The translations under genes and the position numbers were made by a program. From Gnetum montanum (Eukaryota > Streptophyta > Gnetopsida > Gnetales > Gnetaceae), in assembly GCA_015680685.1 (NCBI GenBank), contig MNCI01019003.1, positions 440,973 to 504,972 on the forward strand: 64,000 nt of DNA. The letters are read 5' to 3'. A model generated the notes under the pieces. The model saw nothing but the letters and a program-made list of their open reading frames with translations, had not been told where the DNA came from and searched no databases. Numbering within the stretch: position 1 is the stretch's first letter; every line of letters begins with the position of its first letter. This document shows positions 46,859 through 59,769 of the stretch, one piece after another.

Positions 46859-47800
46859 CACGTGTGGAGCAGATTGCGCAGGCGCGAGCCGCGGCGAAGG
46901 CGGAGGAATAGAGCGCGCGTGGGCGATGGCCGAACAGAGGGCTACGCGGTGAGGAAACTAGCAGCAAGGCGAGGGTCTGCGTGTTGCCGTGGGAAGAAGA
47001 CTGTGAGCCTCCGCTGCCACGGGAAAGGCAAGCACGCGTGTCGAAGCTGCCGCGGACGTGGGAGAAATTGGCCTGAGCGCAGCCGCCCACCCAAGCAAAC
47101 TTGACGCTGTTGCAGCTATGGACGCGGCTGCAGAGAAGAAACAGAGGGCGCGCCAATCTCACCACGCGTGGGGCAGATTGTGCAGGGACGAGGCACAATT
47201 AGGAATTAGAACATCACACAAGAAGTTGCAGCAGGTGCGTCAACGATGTGGGGACGGCAGGACGTGGCGATGCAAGAATTTCAAGGGCATTACACACATC
47301 AGGGTCGTCAAGAAACCAATGCCTAAATGGCTACCTCCAATGTCAACCACAGAAATAAGGCATCAACTATGTTTGACGCACGATATGCCAGAAGATGTAG
47401 ACGTGTCTCCCTGCAGCTGGGTGGATTCTCTACAGAGCGGGTGCGACGGATGATGTAGCAGAAGTGGAGGAGAAGGTGGGGAAACCGGCGGCGGTGGGGA
47501 AAAGAGAGGCCTGTGCCGCGGACGTGGAGGACGTGAACCTTGGTTGTGGCCAGAAAGCAGAGAGACGTCGCAGTTTCGCGTGCAGCCAGGGAGGAGCAGG
47601 ATGCACAGCAGTCGCGGTGGAACAGATGGATGTGCGGGTGGCAGACGAACAGATGGCGGTGCGGGCGGCGGACCAACAGATGGTAGCACGGACGGCGGCT
47701 GAACGGAACCCTGGAACCTACAACCCAGGACCGAAACTGTTATCAGCAGAGCCCGATCTACCTGCCAGAGAAGCCCCCTGAAAATCTGCCTCTTCCTCCT

Positions 47801-47808
47801 CATTTATA
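47801..47808 (-). promoter_or_regulatory. TATA box, minus strand
   Basis: Minus strand CTATAAATGAGGAGG, about 30 bases before a purine-rich likely start region. It could drive the GC-rich transcript that includes the AWPM-19-like segment. Confidence 0.45.
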
Positions 47809-47869
47809 GCAGCGGGGGAAGAAAAGAAAGGAGAAAACCTAACCCTAATTGCTGGCCACCTAAAAAAAT

Positions 47870-49351
47870 AAAAGAAACCACATACAAAACCTTAAGTTTA
47901 TATTTTGTTTTATTTTAGAAAGGCACACGGTCGATCCTCATTTTATTTTTATTTTTAGTGGCAATCCTGATTATATCCTTTCCTGTTTTTTTTTACCATC
48001 AAGGTATTAAGTATCAACCATATTCTCAATGTTAATCTTGCTACTAGTTAACCTAAGATATGCTTTTACACCATTAATGATGAGGCTGCTTGTGGTATGA
48101 TACAGTGTATTTTTAATCTCATGGCGAAGCAAATTTTGAGCTTTGATTGTGACGAACCCAGAACTGATGATCTGATGAAGGGGTATTTCACTCTCATGCA
48201 TATGAATGCATCTGACTTGTTGGCGATGAATATATATGATTGCGTTTATATTTGGAGTAGTCGCGAGCCAAGATTCTGGATGTGGTTAGACGGATTTGTT
48301 GATCAAGGCCCTATGCTTAGCATGGGTTAGGTTGGCCTCAACACATATATGATGATGATCATCCACTAATGTTTATGAATTTCTATGTAAGACCTAGAAA
48401 CACGTTTAAATAATATAAAAGTTATTTTCAATTTCACATAAAGCCATATGCATTTAGAATAACAATTATGAAGTTGTAGGTTTAAGTTCTTTCATTTTTT
48501 GAATATTTACAAATAGTGACATGGATGTGAAATAATAAAAGAGAGGCTGTAGGTTTTCAAGATAAAAACACTTAAAAATTTTTAGCAAACACTTCGGCAT
48601 GTATAATGTGCATGATCATCAATGATGTATGCTTTTTTGTGTTTAATATGCATTAATGAGCTCCCAAGGAAATTTTTATTCAAGCTTAGGCAGAGGCTAA
48701 AAGACCTAGTAGGAATGGCCTGTCAGAGATTTGAAATCTGTTCATCATTTTGTCAGGGTGTCAGACATTTGAAATCTGTTCATCACTTTGTCATTGTGTC
48801 TTAGCCATTCCGCAAGACCTAAGTACTCCTGGCCTGCCGGTGAGTTCATGCACTGATGCAACAGATGTGTTTAAACTGAAAATGCACAAGGGTTTATGCC
48901 AATGATTGATTAGTCATTACCGATTATGTGATTCCAATGGAAAAGAAAATTAAATCAAGAGAGGCCACCCAACACCGAAGCAATGAACTTTGTCAGAGGT
49001 TGAAACTTGAAAACTCCAACTCATTTCGTACAAACCAATCTCAATCTCGTGAAGTGTTTATTAAAAATATACTTAACAAACAATGATGCCCATTGAAATA
49101 TGACAGCTCCTCTTATTTCACTCAGTATTTTTCTTACCTGCCAAAGTAAGTTTAAATGCTCTTTAAGAGGGCATCCGGCAGACTCAGCGAATGAGCAAAA
49201 GGGAATTTCTTTTTAGTAGGACACGTGACCTTACAACTTTATAAATAAACACCTTACCATCATGGCAAAAGACGACTCACTGTTTAACAAGCCAAACCTA
49301 TTAAAAAGAAAACAAATCGGTAATCAAAGTATGGGTTTTGTTTTGCCTGAA
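47870..49351. other. No gene supported
   Basis: A 38-bp tandem duplication ('atttgaaatctgttcatca' at 48729 and 48767) is clear. A plus-strand open frame at about 48053-48330 has no recognised family. The rest is AT-rich. Confidence 0.4.
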
Positions 49352-49585
49352 TCACACAACAAAATTCGAGAATAAAGGGAAACGGTAATGGGTGGACAGA
49401 GCAGCAGCGGGTGCATAATCAGGAGGGATGCCGTAATCACAGTCGTCATCGTCATCGTCGTCCCCATCTACAACCCAAAATAGTGTCTTATCATCCTCCT
49501 CCTGAGCAAGTTTCTTCTTCATTTCTTCATCCTCCAATGAAACTGAAATCCTTTTTCTCCCCATCATGAAACGTAAGCTCTCCAT
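49352..49585 (-). CDS. Small acidic protein with PPDYAPAA C-terminal motif
   Basis: A 77-codon minus-strand ORF starting MESLRFMMGRKRISVSLEDE, then a charged segment (KKKLAQEEDDK), an Asp run (DGDDDDDDDCD) and YGIPPDYAPAAAL. It has no signal peptide or membrane span. A TATA-like TATAAAC lies at 49657-49662, about 75 bases upstream of the ATG, and no upstream ATG intervenes in frame. The locus at 27745-28263 has the same start (RFM) and end (DGDDD...CDxGxPPDYAPAA), so a small gene family exists. The residues after PPDYAPAA differ between the copies, so the true end may involve splicing. Function unknown. Confidence 0.5.
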   Translation of the reverse strand: MESLRFMMGRKRISVSLEDEEMKKKLAQEEDDKTLFWVVDGDDDDDDDCDYGIPPDYAPAAALSTHYRFPLFSNFVV

Positions 49586-49656
49586 TATATTCTTAATGAA
49601 TGCTTATCCCAGGATCAACTAGTTGTTTGCGGCTTGTGTCTCTGCAATTGCTGGGG

Positions 49657-49662
49657 TTTATA
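49657..49662 (-). promoter_or_regulatory. TATA box of the 49.5 kb gene
   Basis: The minus strand reads GAAATATAAACCCC, followed by a leader with no ATG until 49585. Confidence 0.4.
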
Positions 49663-49699
49663 TTTCACTCAGAGAACACAATTTATACGCTTTGTGCCA

Positions 49700-51364
49700 T
49701 GATTTAACAAAATTATTTATGGGGTTTTCAATCGAAGCCGGTGCACACTTCTGCAGGCTTTTGCCATTTTAAGAAAGTACAGCAAAGACGCTGTTCTGGA
49801 CGTTGAACAAGAACTTGCATCACTTATATGTTATTAGTGTAATGCACAAGCACTTTCTCTCCGACCAGATGTTTGGAAAGGTCAACGTAAAGCTAAACAT
49901 CAACATGCCTTGCATGAATGTTGATTGTTTTGGATGTTTTCAAATGTCAACGCAGGGATAGAACTCATAAAAATCAACAAATGTTGGTCACTTGTTTTGG
50001 ATATTGAGTTTACAGGTTAGTGAATCCTGGAGAGACTTCACATCTCCAAGTTAAATCCGAAAAGATTAAAAGTGAATCCTTTGGCTCACGTGAAATCTAG
50101 AAATTGATTCAGTTACAGTAAGCCACAATTTTTTTTATTTAAAATATCTAATCTATATACCAGGAGAAACAGATTCTGTTGCTCACGCGGCCTTAGAGCC
50201 GCTGCATTTCTGTGACACTTGTATAAACATTGTGGGTTGTCCTCAGGGTCCACAGAAGGGAAAGTCCAATTACATTTTCTTGAGCATGCTTGCAATTAAT
50301 GCACAGCACATCTTCAATTGGTATATCGCAAGGATTGATGATGGTCCTTAAAGATGGACAGGACCTTCTGGAATTGAAATCTCATATTTCGAAAACACAA
50401 TCACAGCAAATAGATATCTATAATGTATAAATATACCCGATATAAATGTTAATGTGTTTTGAGGATTCCGAAGAACTTAAATATTATAAATTAAACATAT
50501 AAATGCAGCCATGCGCAATCGTTATCTGAATTCTTCTGTCTGTACGTGCTCTTTACATTCAGATGAGCCGTCATTCAGATGAAATCTCTGTGCCAGGCAA
50601 ACGCGGCTTTCCATGCTGATTCTGAGCAGCCATGACGTGTTGCCTTCAAAATTATCCAAACTTTGGATAAAAGCACGCAATTTGATTACTCCGGTACACA
50701 GTTAAGCATAAAGGTGGCAATCAAACCATTCTGAGTTGTTTGCATACAGGGTATTCGAGACTAATTGGTAAAAATTTATCTCATTAATAAATAAGCAATC
50801 ATATTACCAATGTAGATTGCGTAGACGTGTGCTGGTCCACTCCATTTACTTTCCTAACTTATTTATTGTTTTTCACTATTTCTTAAAAAAGAAATAGTCT
50901 TCTTAGAAGGATAAAGAGTATTTATAGCTTTCACTAGGTCAAGGGTTAAACTCCAATAATTTTTGAGCTTCATACTTTTCCTACCTTAAAGGTTTGGGAT
51001 TGGTTCCAACAATAAAAATTTGAAAAGGTTTAACTTTTCGGTCTCATGTTCATGTTTAGAATCTCTTAAACATTTTTTAATTTTTATTTATTTATTTTTG
51101 GGTGGAACACCATTACCCTTGCAATTTGTTCATATGAACTAGATAAGAGTTTTAAATTTTTGGTTGAAAGAAGAAAGAAAATAAAGGAAAAAGTCATAGC
51201 TAACAATTTATTGTTGGAACAAGGCTAGGATGATGATAATAACATATTTGAAATACAAAAATTTAACTTTTCATTTTCTATTTATTTTTTTGATGAGAAA
51301 AAAACCAATTCTATAACGGTCACCACTGAATAAAGAAGACATAGAAGTAGTGCTTTAATGCAAT
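49700..51364. other. No gene supported
   Basis: Mixed-composition DNA. A short phrase 'acaaggctaggatgatgat' at about 51220 resembles an RTE LINE tail on the plus strand, but the body is not visible. Confidence 0.35.
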
Positions 51365-52480
51365 ACGTATTCTATTTCTCCATTACTGATGGCCAAAGCT
51401 TGAGAACATCTTCCATAATTAGGTTTGGCCTTACATAAATACTAATAAGAGTCCAAAGTTCTTGCCAAAATTCTTGTACTTGAGAACATTGGGAAAAAGT
51501 AATGGTCTTGTGTTTCCACATGGATGCCATATTGTGAGCACTTATCATCATCAATTATGCCTTTACGTTTAAGTAGCTCTTGATTGGTAGAAAACCATGT
51601 AAATATTTAGAAAAGAAAACCTTATGTTAAGGAAATAGTGTTCATCTCCACCATTGATCTTTTACATGATCTCTAATATCATTAGTAAGTGTTTTTTATA
51701 CATAATGTAAATTATAATATGCAAAGTCATCCTATCTAATAATACCTTCTTTGATGTGAATATGCAATTTGAACCAATATTTAAGACCTTCAAAGTTATG
51801 TTAAGGCTTGCCGATGTAATGGAGGGAGCATTATGAAAGAAAATTTCTTCATAAAGGCACTTAGTCCTCATAACTATGGCCCAATGTTTATAATTGTCAA
51901 ATTAAGTTTGCAAGAAGAGCTAAATTAATATTTGCGTGATGTGTAATACCGCAACCTTTAGCCTTTGTAGATGTCCACACAGTCTCCCAAGGGATACAAT
52001 GAAAAGAACAAGAATTACTATTTGATCATTAAAACATCCTTTCAATACTCTCCAACTTATCAAGAATAGTCACATGTACTTTATAAATGGATAGCATATA
52101 CAAAAGTAATGAAGAGAGGCCTACTTGCCTAAGAAAGTATTTTTTTCTTTCCAACTAGCTAATCTTTTTGAAAACTTATCAATTAGATCTTCCCAAATTT
52201 AAGCTATCATTCTACCCCTAAAAAATATAAATGCCAAGATATTTGGTACAAAGATAATCTTCTATACACTTTACCTGATCACAAAATTCATTAAAAATAT
52301 TAACAAAAGTACCAAAATTAAACACCTTACTTTTAGAAAGAGTTATATTTAATCCAAATGTAGCAAAAAAATCAGTAAGACATTGAAAAACGTTGTTAAG
52401 ATTTTCCTTTGATCCTTAAAAAAATAAAAAGATGTCATCCTCAAAAACATTCCAAAAACCTTCAATACCCTTTTAAAAAA
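51365..52480 (-). mobile_element. L1-type LINE reverse transcriptase, 3' fragment
   Basis: The minus strand, read through stops, has DDIFLFF then 'GSKENLNNVFQCLTDFFATF' and 'GLNITLSKSKVFNFG' (about 52320-52440), the plant LINE RT pattern around the second catalytic Asp pair. KYLGIYIF follows (about 52225), corresponding to the usual YLGxPL. The zinc-knuckle end of the ORF is recognisable as 'HKTITFSQCSQVQEFWQELW' (about 51440-51510). It is 5' truncated, as usual for LINEs, and no intact frame is left. No clear poly(A) or target duplication was identified. Confidence 0.7.
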
Positions 52481-55379
52481 GCAATAACACATGCAAAATG
52501 TCAAAGTTTAAATCCAAAAAAAAAAAAAATAGAAAACTATACAAGTATAAAATTACAAAATTAAAACAATATAAAAAATTCAAGATATTTCCAAAACTTT
52601 CAAAAACCTTGCAAAAAGATAAAAACCCTCAAAACTCTAAAACTCTCAAAACAACTAAAAAAAGATATGAAATTACCAAGATTATTGGTAATATTTGAAA
52701 CAAGTTAACTAGAAATGTGATTGTAATATCTCACTTATTCCAATATACTTATATGTTGAAAAATGTTATGGTATTTATCTTCTATACTATCTATATTGCA
52801 TAGTCACCATATTTTTCTTCATAAGGAATTTTGAGCCATTTACTTATTTCAACTCTTACATGATAAGATCCCATTTATGGCCCACTAATTGTATATCATA
52901 AATAGTGAGGAAAAACAATAGATAAATACTTTACCTATTAATTAACACCTCCAATTTTTTTTTTGCAAATAGAAATTTTCATTTTTTAAATACTTTTCCA
53001 AAGTTTTTGAAATACTATTTGTTTGATCATTTTGTGAACCTACTTAAGATTAGACTAAAGAATGTACTTTACTCCATGAAATCATCGTTTATCTTAGGTT
53101 ACCACATCAATTTATTTAGAGAGTATTTATCCAATGAGAATACATAAAGATTATGGGTATATTTTATTAGATTGATTAATAACATTAACTTCTAAGGGCA
53201 TCATCTTTGTTTCAAGAAAATATTATATTATGTCTATATATTCATTTTGAATTCATTAAGTAGAATTTTTCTTAAAAAAATTATCAATTTTTCATATTTA
53301 TTTGCTAGACTAGAAGTTTATACAACATAATTAAGAATATATAGTTAAATAATGTCATGATATGCTTTTGATATTCAAAGCCAAAATATGTTATTTTTTA
53401 CATTTTATTATCAAGGCAGATAAGGCTTTCATATCTAAACGTATATATTTTCGTAAATTTTTTAGTTAGAAGATGCTAGTGTGCTTAGACCATAACTTAC
53501 TTGGATTAACTAAACCATAAGCCTTAGATAAGTCTCCATATGATATAAATGTTTTCTTGTTAAGATGATTTGTGATAGAATATCACGGCCTAAATCTTAA
53601 TTTGGAAATTTCACATATCTTATTTTCTTATGTATATCTTTTATCTTTACAACATAGATTCTAAAATCATACCCAAAAGCTTAGAAAAAATATTAATGAT
53701 TACAATTAAACTATAATTATTTATATTTTTTCCCCTTTCTTTAAAGAGTATAATTTATGCATTATTCTTTTTCTAACATCACATATACAACTCAATGTAA
53801 CTTCTTTTGGATAGTATTTTATATCAATGACATTCCTTATTTAAGCATCTCTCCATGCAAATTATTTACATCATCAATTCCTTCATGATATTAAACTTTT
53901 TATCTTATGCATTGTATCATGAAAAGAAATGAACAATGCAATATGTCTTGTATAGTGGAAAATTAAATAAGTAAATAGAGAAATTTTGAAGTGTGAAAAT
54001 GTAAAAAGAATAGATTAGTTATTAGATACATGATAGTCAAATAATATACATAGACTAGATTACACATATTATGTTTAAGCCAATATATTATATTTAAGGT
54101 GGGTGAGAGTATCATATCATTGAGGATAGTGGACAAGAAAATAGTGCCTTGAGAATGGTTAATAAGAAAGAAGAAGAAGAAAGTAGCAAAATACAACATC
54201 TCCTCTTTAGCATACTCCTTTTCAAAATCACTCACTATTAAAACTTTTCATTTAAGGACAATTTTAAAACCTACCATTCTACTTTTGGAAGTAGGAACAA
54301 CACATATTCAACCTCATGTGATTTTTTTAATTATTGTAGATTATCTTGACAATTTAATTGTTCCATTTCCCTACCCTATAAGTATATTTACAATATTTAT
54401 TCACATTACCTTCAACCATGTACATCAAGCATAAGTGAAAAAAATTCTGAAACTCAAAAATTAAATAAAAGAATACATAATTGAATAGAATTGGATCCGT
54501 CAGTGTAACAAAATTGCATAGATTGTAGGTAAATATGTGATATTTATTGTGATAGGATTACAAAGATTATAAGCGAATATTTGGCATATTTAGTGGTGCA
54601 TGAAAAACTTATTAAAGCTACAAAATCTAAAAATTTACATATAGTGAAATATAAATCTTACAAAAATCAAAATTTAAAAATAATGATTATAGAATGTTAG
54701 CTAAAAAATCCCAATTCTTTGAAAAACTTCTAAAACTAGAAAAGAAAAGAAAAGAAAAGAAATATAACAAAATGAGAAAAAAGAAAAGAAATCTATACAT
54801 GTGAATCTCAAAAAATAATCTACATAAAAACAAAAACATGCCTTATTATATCTTTTAGATTTGAGAATTTCACAAATCCTAAGCAAATATAAACTATACT
54901 CTATGATTGTTTATAGTGTGATTGAATTGCAACATGATTGTAGGGGACATCATTTAAAAATTAGGAGTAGCCTTTAGCTATCAATCAATTAATCAAACAC
55001 AAAATCTACAAAGGAAATGATAAAGGACAAGAGACCATTGTTTAGAGTGTTCGAAATAGATAGCAATGGAAAAGAAAATATAATTAGGCAAAAGAAGAAT
55101 GCTACAATCATATACTTGCAGGTTACATAGTACACATATTTATACAATTCTTGAGTGGAGGTTGAATGAATACCATCTAAAGAATATAGAAAGGAGCATA
55201 GAAAATTTTACACAGAGAGAACATCAAGAAAAGGAAATTTTACAAAGCAAGATTATTATTGTTTCAACATCATTAGAAATAATGTTGGAAATTAAAACAT
55301 TATAATAATTTAAACCTAAAACATTCTAATACTGCTCAAGTTGCAGTGTGAATATTAAGAATGCTCAACTTACCAAGTA
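52481..55379. other. Very AT-rich DNA, nothing recognised
   Basis: Long A/T runs (for example 52515-52530) and no motif in either strand. A 66-codon Lys-rich frame at 52498-52698 is low-complexity chance. Confidence 0.45.
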
Positions 55380-55910
55380 AATATTAAAATTGAAGAGCTC
55401 CAAGAGGTTTTGTGAAGAGATTAACAAGTTAATGTATAGTGAATACATGATCTCTTCAAACCATTCTAGATTGGATCTTTTCATGAATAATGTGATAATT
55501 AATCTTAATATATTTTATTCATTCATAGAAGACTAGATTATTAGCGATACATAGAGTAGCCTTATTGTCACTAAATAAAGTTTTCCATTGAGGATGAGAT
55601 ACTTGTAGATCCTTTAACAAATTGAAAAGCTAAGTAAGTTCACAGCAAGTGCTAGCTTTGGTATGATATTCTACTTCAGTAAAGGAACAAGAGATAGTGA
55701 ATTGTTTCTTTAATTTCCATGTAAGTGAATAAGTTCCTAGAAAGGTACAATACCCAATAACACATATATTGGTATCAGTGTATTGAGCCCAATCAAAATT
55801 AAAGAGGACTTGAGAAAGATAGTAAAATTCTTTGATTTGCTTCTTTCTTTAGATATTCAAGAATATTAGCTCCACATCTTATCTACCTTAGTTGACATTT
55901 TGCTAATAGA
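55380..55910 (-). pseudogene. Ty1/copia RT end and RNase H fragment
   Basis: The minus strand reads 'ILEYLKKEANQRILLSFSS' (copia: ILRYLKGT..GL.YS), GYCTFLGTYSLTWKLKKQ (copia: GYCVFLGxxLISWKSKKQ), SFTEVEYHTKASTCCEL (SSTEAEYRA.A..A.E), TLFSDNKATLCIANNLVFYE (L.CDNQAA..IA.NPVFHE) and 'LFTKPLG' (IFTKPLG). The order and spacing match copia RNase H. The first catalytic Asp region is damaged and stops are frequent. It lies against the gag of element I, so one has truncated the other. Confidence 0.8.
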
Positions 55911-58450
55911 TTTGTGGATCATTAAGTTCTTTCTTTGCACAACCTCCTCCAATGATGTTTCTTTCTCTAGGTTAAGAAAAATACCTACTTTGTTTTTGCT
56001 AATGAAGGGATCTCTATTGCATGTCTTTAAAATTTTAATTTTTTGTTTTTAACTCTCCTTATTCCTTTGCTACCTAATCAATAATCCTTTGGATCTAATG
56101 GACCCTCATTTATAATAGTCTCCCTTGGGCATAGATCTCAAAAGTCTTCCTAGTTCTATTTATGAGCCCATCTATGATATGATGAAGCTACTTCCTTTGA
56201 GAGAAACTATGGCCTATGTACTCGTGTAGTAATGAATTGTACCTCCTCAAGGTTGCATCAAGGGATTCATAGTTACCTTGTTTCAATCCTTGAATCTATT
56301 TCCTTAAATTAGAGACCTTGGAGTATGTATGATATTTTTCATTATATTGCTCTAGCATTGTACTTCATCTGCAGATAGTTTCTAGTTCCAAGGACGACTA
56401 CCAACTTTTAGCTCCCTTTGTAAGTGTCCTAGAGAACAATTTAAGATTCTACCAATTATTCTCAATGTTTCTCAAGGAATATACATCATGGAAGGCTTGC
56501 AGATGACACTATGGATTAGGATTGTAACCTTCCTCAAATTTAGTGATGTTATTTATGTGAAGTCATTTGATCTAGCTATCCCTTTAATGCTTGGTAGGAA
56601 TGTGAACTTCTTCATGGATTTTGATTATACTTCTTATAGTAATATGTAGTTCATCATAGTCATCTTATTCATTATGACCTCTATCATGGCCATATCTCCT
56701 ATGATGTGGCCTACTACATCTTCTTTATTGATGATATCTTTCCTCTTCTTGTTATTATTTATGTTTTCCTCATCCATCTCTATGAAGGGATCTTCTATCA
56801 TCTCCACCTTACCTTCAATCATTTCCTCTTCAATATTGGTCATGTTCCTTCTCTTCAATGCTAGAAGATGAAGAGGATAGTCAAGATGGAGAGCTAGGAG
56901 AGTTATATTGGCTTGTTCTTCTTCTTTGGTCCTTAATTTGTTCTCTTGCTTGATGAAAGGGAGTACTTGGCCTTGAGGTTCCCTTGGTTCCAAGCCAACT
57001 CCTTCCTTACCTTGATTACTTGCCAATGTTGAATTTAACCACTAGTGAGTTATAACCTCACCAAAGAAAGGAGGACCTTAGCATTAAGACCATTCTAATG
57101 AATATTTAGTGTTCTTCTTATTTGACTATGATGTTAGTGTGACTGGAACTCTCTTTTCTTTAGAGGCTTCATGATAGGTTTCCATGAGTTTTTCCTTTCA
57201 ACGTTAAACCTTTGTAGGTTGATATTCTTTGGAAAGGTAATATGCCATTTGATATTCCAAGGCTACTGCTTCAAGCCCAAGCTTTGTTAGTGCTATAACA
57301 AACATTAATGGAATGACATGATTAGATGGAAATGTAAAGTTACACTCCAAATCTCTCCACTATAGTTGTTCATCCTAGTGAAGAATACAAGTGAAGTCCC
57401 AATAGTAAGGATCCAAATTGGTGTAGACAACCTTTAGTAGTTAGGGTACTTCATTTGAATTTTTCCTTATTCTACCATATTACTTTGTAGAATCATGAGA
57501 AGGTTGGGAATCAGTCCTACAAGAATAAGAAAATTTTCATTTTATTCTTATAGTGTGCTTTGAATAAAATATTATTATATTTTCTGATGGTGATTCATCA
57601 TGTTCCTATAATGACCTTATATGATTTAATTATCTAAAACACTTAACACATAACAAAGATACCTACAATGATACTAATGATAACTAGAAAGTGTTATCTA
57701 CACCTAACCATATGAATCACAAGCATGTATGCACAATCTAGTTAAATTTCATGAAACCTAAGGCTAATAGTATCCTAGATAATTAAGTGTGATGTTTCTA
57801 GTCATTGTCTTCCTAATCATCACTTTTATTAGCTCAACTGATATGGTTAAGTGTGATTGAGACATGAGATATTTATATTTTTTTATTATATTTATTATTA
57901 GAAATGTTAAAATGATGAAGTTATTAAAATATTAAATTCTAACTAATCACTAGAATTAAAGGTAATCTAAGCTATCCTAAATGTAGAGTATCCATTCTCA
58001 CTTTCCATACACATCTTGAACCTATACTAATGATGGTAGGTTACAAAGTGTTTACTACGAGGATTACTAAGCATTAATATATCATGCTTGAAGTGGTCAT
58101 ACTCACGATGCTATAGAATAAAATATTATGTTCCTAGATGTAGGAAAGTAAAGTGTATGTAAAATAAAGTGCTTGAAAATATACCAAGTGCTAATCAAAA
58201 TTCTGCAATGGAAAGAATTAATCTTGATGCTATTATTTTCATGCAAAAGTTTCTAAGTACATCTTTCACTCAAATAAAACTCCATACAATCAATTTGATG
58301 CACGCTACGAGAACCTAGAAGGAAATTTGACTAAGTCTTATGGAAAGAAATTGCAAGAACTTTACTACACTATTGAACCAAAGTCTCATAAATATGGATG
58401 GTGTGTGCATTTACATAGGCTTCAAGCAACTCTAATTTAATGCATATGCA
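55911..58450 (-). mobile_element. Element I: decayed Athila-like element, LTR part and gag
   Basis: The gag on the minus strand (57540-55930) is preceded by an LTR-like region from about 57685. Its sequence 'acacctaaccatatgaa' and the following 90 bp align with the U5 end of elements A and E. The PBS is unrecognisable. The far LTR end was not located; 58450 is approximate. Confidence 0.55.
55930..57540 (-). pseudogene. Element I gag, broken
   Basis: Starts near an ATG at 57540. 'DYNWDFTCILH.DEQL' (about 57365-57410) matches the N-terminal block of A, C and E. A Met/Glu/Asn-rich stretch (56634-57026) replaces the Ser/Pro linker in a shifted frame. The capsid end 'NHESLDATLRRYNSLLHEY' and 'HIIDGLINRTRKTFEIYAQG' (about 56130-56260) matches the 'EPLDMALE'/'DGLRNETRETLGMYAQG' segments of F. 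Many stops. Confidence 0.6.
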
Positions 58451-59765
58451 CCAATGCACCCAAAAATTAATTGACATAGTTTTCTAACATATAGTGATTT
58501 ATCACTTTTCAAATAATGGGCTAACTACTTAAGTTATCTCTCATTGACATATATAAAACTAAGATAATAGAATCATCATCGAGAGGCTTAATTATCACCT
58601 TGCTAAGGTCAAGTCATGGAAGGATGGTGGATGAGTGAAAGCCTACTTTCTTTTGAATGGCTTTTCTCAAACTCAGACCCAAGTTTTAGAAATTGAAAAA
58701 AAAAAAATGCCTTATCATCACTCCAAGTGGTGGTCCCTAACTTTATAAAACTAAGATAAGAATATGGTTATTTGATAATTTAAAAGTTCTTTAAGATAAA
58801 AATTGCAAGTTTAATTTGTGATGAAGGCATTATGATAGTAGAATTTTCTATTTTAATTTACCAATATATAGGATTATCATAAAAAATCAAAGAAATTAGA
58901 TGAGTTTATATCATCTAAGCTTCATCCCCAATCAACATTAGAAAAAGCATGATTTTTTATGTTACCCTTAACATAATATATACATTTAAGATACCTCAAA
59001 AGATGCTTGAAAGCTTAGAATTGGATCTCTCTAAGTTCTTAAATGAATCTTGATCAAAATTAGTTGGCATGATATATGTTAGATCTTGAATGACATGAAA
59101 AGCTCAATGATCCAATGATTCTTCTCCAATTTGCACAATCAACCAAATATGTCTAGTCTTTTCCTTTTAATTTTAGATTAAAGAATAATAATTTTGAAGT
59201 AATTTTCTATATCCATTATGTCAAATTTTTCAAGCAATCATACTTTGCATAAACTTTAATTGATAGATTAAAAGATTATCTACAAATTATTTCACTAAAA
59301 TTCCTAAAAAGTTTCTTTAATACACTATCATCTTTCATTTCAAATTCATTACTTAGATTAACCTCAAAGTTAGTAATCAATTTATTATGAAAAGTAAAGA
59401 AGACTCTATCGCAAGATCAATTTGTTTACTTTAGCCCTTTAAACACACACTAAATCTAGAATATATGAAGACAATTTAATTTGCTAGAAAACAAGAAAAC
59501 TAGATATCTTCAATTAATGTAAAGAAGATTACAAATCAGTGATTCCAAAACACATTCACACACTTAATGACAATGCAAAGCATTGAAACACCACAAAAGC
59601 TTACATGTTATGGCCAAGTTTCATCATGTAGCTTTCACCCCATAAAATTTGAGGCAAAAATTCATTGTAAATGTGAAGATTGTAACCCATAAGANGATGG
59701 GTTTTATAGGAGGTATATACTTTTTTACACTAGAAACATCTACAAGGGGTAAATTTCACCTACCT
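58451..59765. other. AT-rich DNA, nothing recognised
   Basis: No coding or RNA feature supported. A single N at 59695 interrupts 'ataaganga'; no flanking duplication is apparent. Confidence 0.4.
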
Positions 59766-59769
59766 CTAC

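Larger units (their letters stand above)
46017..47808 (-). repeat. Putative LTR (minus), GC-rich, containing host-gene sequence
   Basis: The 3' end on the element strand is at 46017 (…GCATCAACA, then PBS). Reading upstream there is an AT-rich part (46150-46290) and an unusually GC-rich stretch (46300-47800) with Pro/Arg-rich chance frames and short repeats (for example 27-mers at 47620-47700). A TATA box on the minus strand lies at 47801-47808. The 5' boundary was not found, so the extent is a proposal. A 30-bp block near 46860 recurs near 47160. Confidence 0.4.

Noticed and set aside
46862-47803. Arg/Pro-rich open frames on both strands in the GC-rich stretch
   Set aside because: High GC lowers stop frequency; overlapping frames on both strands have no recognisable domain apart from the AWPM-19-like part at 46422-46858.
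48053-48330. Plus-strand frame with NASDLLAMNIYDCVYIW, faintly like a gelsolin/villin repeat
   Set aside because: Only a few residues agree, the position lies beside repeats and there is no splice context; too weak to call.
52498-52698. Lys-rich 66-codon frame
   Set aside because: Low-complexity A-rich DNA beside a LINE remnant.
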